Assembly (NCBI GenBank): GCA_937132085.1
Contig: CAKZNV010000134.1
Coordinates: 1 to 51,709, forward strand
Direction: 5' to 3'
Length of the DNA stretch: 51,709 nt
From: an uncultured Rubritalea sp.
Lineage (GTDB): Bacteria; Verrucomicrobiota; Verrucomicrobiia; Verrucomicrobiales; Akkermansiaceae
The position numbers and the translations under genes are program-made. The stretch's first letter is position 1. Every line of letters begins with the position of its first letter. Of the stretch, positions 48,930 through 51,709 are shown piece after piece. The notes beneath the pieces were generated by a model. The model worked only from the letters and a program-made list of their open reading frames with translations, made no database searches and was not told the origin of the DNA.

Positions 48930-50129
48930 ATGAGCCAAATTATTTTTAGTCCTACCGAGGAAATTATCGCTGATATCGCTGCTGGAAAAATCGTCATTGT
49001 CGCCGATGACCCAAGCAGAGAAAACGAAGCGGATCTAGTCTGTGCTGCCAGCAAGGCAACACCTGAAATCATCGCATTCATGGCAAACAATGGACGTGGT
49101 CTCATCTGCACCCCCATCACTGCGGAGCAAGCTAACAATCTTGAGCTACCTCAGATGAGCCATAGAAATACGGAATCTCTGAAAACAGCATTCACCGTAT
49201 CAGTAGACGCGGCAGAAGGCATCACCACTGGTATCTCAGCCGCTGACCGAGCTCGCACTTGCCAGCTACTTGCCAATCCTAAGACCGAACCAGAAGAACT
49301 CGTTAAGCCTGGTCACATTTTCCCACTACAGTCAGCTGAAGGCGGCGTCCTGCGTAGAGCTGGACACACTGAGGCAGCTACTGACCTAGCCACCCTAGCT
49401 GGACTAGAGCCAGCTGGTGTCATCTGTGAAATCATGCACGAAGACGGAACCATGGCCACTGTCGGTGACCTCGGTGAGTATCAGGCTCAGCACGGCCTCA
49501 AAGCCTGCACCATCGCTCAGATCATCACGCACAGACGCAACACAGAGAAGCTCGTTCACAAAACAGAAATCATCGAGCTACCAACTGACTTCGGAAATTT
49601 CGAATGCCACCTCTACGAGAACGACGTCGATGACTCACACCACCTAGCTCTAACAAAAGGCGACATTTCATCTGACAAAGCAGTCACCGTCCGAGTCCAC
49701 TCTGAGTGCCTCACTGGCGATGTCTTCATGTCTCGTCGCTGCGACTGCGGCGGCCAGCTTCACCAAGCTCTCAAAAGAATCTCAGAAGAAGGCGGCGTCC
49801 TACTCTACCTCCGCCAAGAAGGCCGAGGCATAGGACTCCCTGCTAAGATCAAAGCTTACAAGCTGCAACAAGGTGGACTCGACACAGTCGAAGCCAACGA
49901 GAAGCTAGGCTACGGTGCTGACCTCCGAGACTACGGTGTAGGTGCTCAGATCCTTCACGACCTCGGCGTCAGAAAGATCCGTCTCCTCACTAACAATCCT
50001 AAGAAAATGGTCGGACTAGAAGGCTACGGACTAGAAATCGTCGAGCAGCTCCCTATCATCGAGAAGCCAAACTCAGACAACGAGAAATACCTCCAGACCA
50101 AGAAAGACAGAATGGGTCACAGACTCTAG
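48930..50129 (+). CDS. ribBA: Bifunctional DHBP synthase / GTP cyclohydrolase II
   Basis: 399 residues. The N-terminal RibB domain (1-200) has VADDPSRENEADLVCAA at 25-40 and HTEAATDLATLAG; it makes 3,4-dihydroxy-2-butanone-4-phosphate from ribulose-5-phosphate. The C-terminal RibA domain (205-399) has zinc ligands Cys260, Cys271 and Cys273 in HSECLTGDVFMSRRCDCGG, and LRQEGRGIGLPAKI; it opens GTP. Both active sites look complete. The enzyme provides both precursors of riboflavin. Monocistronic, with its own terminator. Confidence 0.96.
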   Translation: MSQIIFSPTEEIIADIAAGKIVIVADDPSRENEADLVCAASKATPEIIAFMANNGRGLICTPITAEQANNLELPQMSHRNTESLKTAFTVSVDAAEGITTGISAADRARTCQLLANPKTEPEELVKPGHIFPLQSAEGGVLRRAGHTEAATDLATLAGLEPAGVICEIMHEDGTMATVGDLGEYQAQHGLKACTIAQIITHRRNTEKLVHKTEIIELPTDFGNFECHLYENDVDDSHHLALTKGDISSDKAVTVRVHSECLTGDVFMSRRCDCGGQLHQALKRISEEGGVLLYLRQEGRGIGLPAKIKAYKLQQGGLDTVEANEKLGYGADLRDYGVGAQILHDLGVRKIRLLTNNPKKMVGLEGYGLEIVEQLPIIEKPNSDNEKYLQTKKDRMGHRL

Positions 50130-50159
50130 TAACTCACATCAGCGAATCACCTTTTTCAT

Positions 50160-50192
50160 AATGCATCGTCGTTAAGATGCATCGATTTTTTT
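50160..50192 (+). terminator. Intrinsic terminator of ribBA
   Basis: ATGCATC (50161-50167) and GATGCAT (50176-50182) form a 7-bp stem with an 8-base loop; three bases later comes a run of seven T (50186-50192). It lies 31 bp after the ribBA stop. Confidence 0.7.
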
Positions 50193-50256
50193 CACCACTG
50201 ATCACACTAGAGAACATTGGAAAAAATAGGATTTAATGTCTTTGCTTTTGCGTTTT

Positions 50257-50304
50257 CTGCGCCTCTTTGTGGCAAATAAAGAAATCTAGCCGCAAAAAGC
50301 ACAG
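50257..50304. repeat. Imperfect inverted repeat, possible dispersed intergenic element
   Basis: CTGCGCCTCTTTGTGGC (50257-50273) is nearly the reverse complement of GCCGCAAAAAGCACAG (50289-50304), so the RNA would fold into a long hairpin with an AT-rich loop. The preceding TTTGCTTTTGCG (50240-50251) extends the T/G-rich character. It fills the gap between the ribBA terminator and the end of the convergent thioredoxin-like gene. It resembles the TTTGCG-rich intergenic repeats I associate with other bacteria, but no copies can be counted here. Confidence 0.5.
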
Positions 50305-50343
50305 AATTCTCAAAAACAGCATGAGATTCAGCTATAGGCGGGA

Positions 50344-51531
50344 CTACTTCAGCCCTTCGATACCTTTCACAATCGCTTTACGAAGCTCCACAACGTCAAC
50401 CTGACCGTTGTGGCGGAATAAGATCTTGCCCTCGGCATCGATCACTAAAGTGTGAGGAATAGGCCCCTGCCACTCTGTATCCAGCGCTTCGGCTAGCGCA
50501 TCGAGATCTTCGCTTTGGTAATGATAGTTATTAGTTTTTCTCCCCTCTTTCTCCATCGCCTTTTTACCTCGTGGTGATGTCGGCAAATGCTGCTTCACTA
50601 GAAAATTCTCCACCTTGTCAGCATCATCTTTCGGATCGATAGAAATAGTGATCATATCAAATGGACGCTGCTGGTAGCGACGGTAAGTATCGATCAGCTC
50701 AGGGAACTCAGCGATACACGGTCCACAGCTTGTAGACCAAACATTAATCACACGGATCTTACCAGTCTTGTTAGTAACCAGCTCCTTCACCTGATCCACC
50801 GTCACAGGCTCCACGCTCACAGGCAGCGCATCCCATTCCTTCTGCTTCTTCACCACCCAGTCTTGCTTATAAGCCCACTTGGTAGAACAACCGAAAATTC
50901 TAGTCTTCGTCTTCTCCACAGGTTTTCCAGCCAGTAAATTATCGACAGCATCCTTCACCGTATTCTTCTTCGCAGGCCCAGGATTTCGCTGACCATTATC
51001 AAACTGACCTTGATACAGAAGCTTTCTCTCAGGGCCAAAGATAAATGTATGCGGCGTAGCCATCGCACCATAAGCCAATGCCACCTCCTGGGTATCTCCA
51101 TCGTAGAGATATGGGAAAGTCAGCTTTCGCTCTGCCGCCAGCTCTTTCATCTCAGGAAAACTATCGCCAAAAACCGAATAACCATTCTCCCACAGCATAA
51201 GCGCTTTAGGTGAATTACTGGAAATAGCCACCACCTGCACACCCTTCTCAGCATAGTCTTTGGTAAATTGATTAATACGCCCCCAAGAAGCTCTCGCATC
51301 AGGACAGTGATTACAGGTGAAGATTACCACCAAATACTTAGCCTCTTTAAATGACTGCAGTGAGTATTCCTTATCATCCACCCCTTTCAGCTTAAATGCA
51401 GGCGCCGCAGTGCCGATATCGATCGTTTTAACAACTGGAGCCTTCTCAGCAGCATACAAATAACTAGAACTAGCTGTCACTGAGAGGACAACACCAGCGA
51501 CAAAAGAGAAAAATGAAGAATTTGGTTTCAT
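50344..51531 (-). CDS. Secreted two-domain thioredoxin-like protein
   Basis: 395 residues with a signal peptide (FVAGVVLSVTASSSYLYAA). Domain 1 (about 40-200) is an AhpC/TSA-redoxin fold with Cys73-x-x-Cys76 (TCNHCPDARASW). Domain 2 (about 245-395) is TlpA/ResA-like with WSTSCGPCIAEFPEL (Cys269 and Cys272) and later IPHTLVIDAEGKILFRH with the cis-Pro. Two redox modules in tandem suggest periplasmic disulfide reduction or repair. No cytochrome-c maturation gene is next to it. It ends near the repeat at 50257. Confidence 0.87.
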   Translation of the reverse strand: MKPNSSFFSFVAGVVLSVTASSSYLYAAEKAPVVKTIDIGTAAPAFKLKGVDDKEYSLQSFKEAKYLVVIFTCNHCPDARASWGRINQFTKDYAEKGVQVVAISSNSPKALMLWENGYSVFGDSFPEMKELAAERKLTFPYLYDGDTQEVALAYGAMATPHTFIFGPERKLLYQGQFDNGQRNPGPAKKNTVKDAVDNLLAGKPVEKTKTRIFGCSTKWAYKQDWVVKKQKEWDALPVSVEPVTVDQVKELVTNKTGKIRVINVWSTSCGPCIAEFPELIDTYRRYQQRPFDMITISIDPKDDADKVENFLVKQHLPTSPRGKKAMEKEGRKTNNYHYQSEDLDALAEALDTEWQGPIPHTLVIDAEGKILFRHNGQVDVVELRKAIVKGIEGLK

Positions 51532-51590
51532 GGCTTCAACCTAGCAAGCGTGAATAATTCTGCAAACTGAAAAAATAACTAACAGAGAGA

Positions 51591-51619
51591 TTGACACTCA
51601 TCCCCTCAGAGGTTAACAA
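51591..51619 (+). promoter_or_regulatory. Promoter of tRNA-Cys
   Basis: TTGACA at 51591-51596, 16-17 bp spacer and TTAACA/TAACAA at 51613-51619, ending 19 bp before the tRNA. The -35 is perfect; the -10 is weak but matches the TTAAC box seen at 6274. Confidence 0.5.
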
Positions 51620-51638
51620 ATGCCCGCACCAACTCCAA

Positions 51639-51709
51639 GGCGGAGTAGCCAAGTGGCCTAAGGCATCAGTTTGCAAAACTGACATTCGTGGGTTCGAATC
51701 CCACCTCCG
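51639..51709 (+). tRNA. tRNA-Cys (GCA), 3' end cut by the window
   Basis: Cloverleaf visible: acceptor GGCGGAG pairs with CTCCG(cc) at the end; D arm GCC...GGC; anticodon stem TCAGT/ACTGA with loop TTGCAAA, giving anticodon GCA (Cys); T arm GTGGG/CCCAC with TTCGAAT. The last two acceptor bases and the discriminator lie beyond position 51709. Confidence 0.97.

Overview
The window looks like a chromosomal segment of a Gram-negative, flagellum-independent member of the Verrucomicrobia (Verrucomicrobiae). I infer this from a duplicated Verru_Chthon-type cassette of giant prepilin-like proteins, an ECF sigma/FecR-LamG pair, a formylglycine sulfatase of the iduronate-2-sulfatase type, an LpxL-like acyltransferase and moderate G+C. 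No phage, IS element or CRISPR array is visible. Shine-Dalgarno sequences are almost absent and several genes appear to start with TTG.

Layout. 1-4.4 kb: a large secreted protein (cut by the window edge) divergent from an ECF sigma factor and its FecR/LamG partner. 4.4-11.7 kb: housekeeping genes (ppnP, trxA, a Pro/Ala-rich single-pass membrane protein, aroD, recG, recJ, a TrkA-C membrane protein). 11.7-30.6 kb: a surface-glycan locus. On the plus strand it holds an LpxL-like acyltransferase, two unknown repeat proteins, two tandem KpsS-like glycosyltransferases, an amidotransferase module (PseA/WbpG-like, HisH-like and HisF-like) and then pseB, pseC, an spsF-type cytidylyltransferase, a pseG-pseH fusion and pseI. 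A convergent rmlC-rmlB-rmlA operon follows, then two glycosyltransferases, a zeta-type kinase and a 59-residue partner on the plus strand.

30.6-33.4 kb: a NahK-like sugar kinase, a methyltransferase and ftsY. 33.4-42.6 kb: two paralogous two-gene cassettes (giant prepilin-like protein plus small secreted protein) whose upstream regions are also related. 42.7-46.2 kb: a sulfatase, then rpoA-rplQ with a structured leader and a strong terminator. 46.2-51.7 kb: a membrane protein, a DinB-like protein divergent from an HxlR regulator, a higBA toxin-antitoxin pair, ribBA, a two-domain thioredoxin-like protein and tRNA-Cys(GCA), which is cut by the window end.

How it works together. The central cluster encodes every step from UDP-GlcNAc to CMP-pseudaminic acid, plus a three-subunit amidotransferase that would turn an N-acetyl group into an acetamidino group. 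The HisF-like subunit lacks the catalytic Asp11 but keeps Asp130, as expected for an ammonia-channelling partner and not a histidine enzyme. With no flagellar gene nearby, and with KpsS-like transferases and a lipid acyltransferase in the same run, the likely product is a capsule or lipopolysaccharide decorated with amidinated pseudaminic acid. The most novel parts are the two beta-repeat proteins next to the tandem transferases, the kinase plus small-protein pair at the end of the glycan operon, and the duplicated prepilin cassette.
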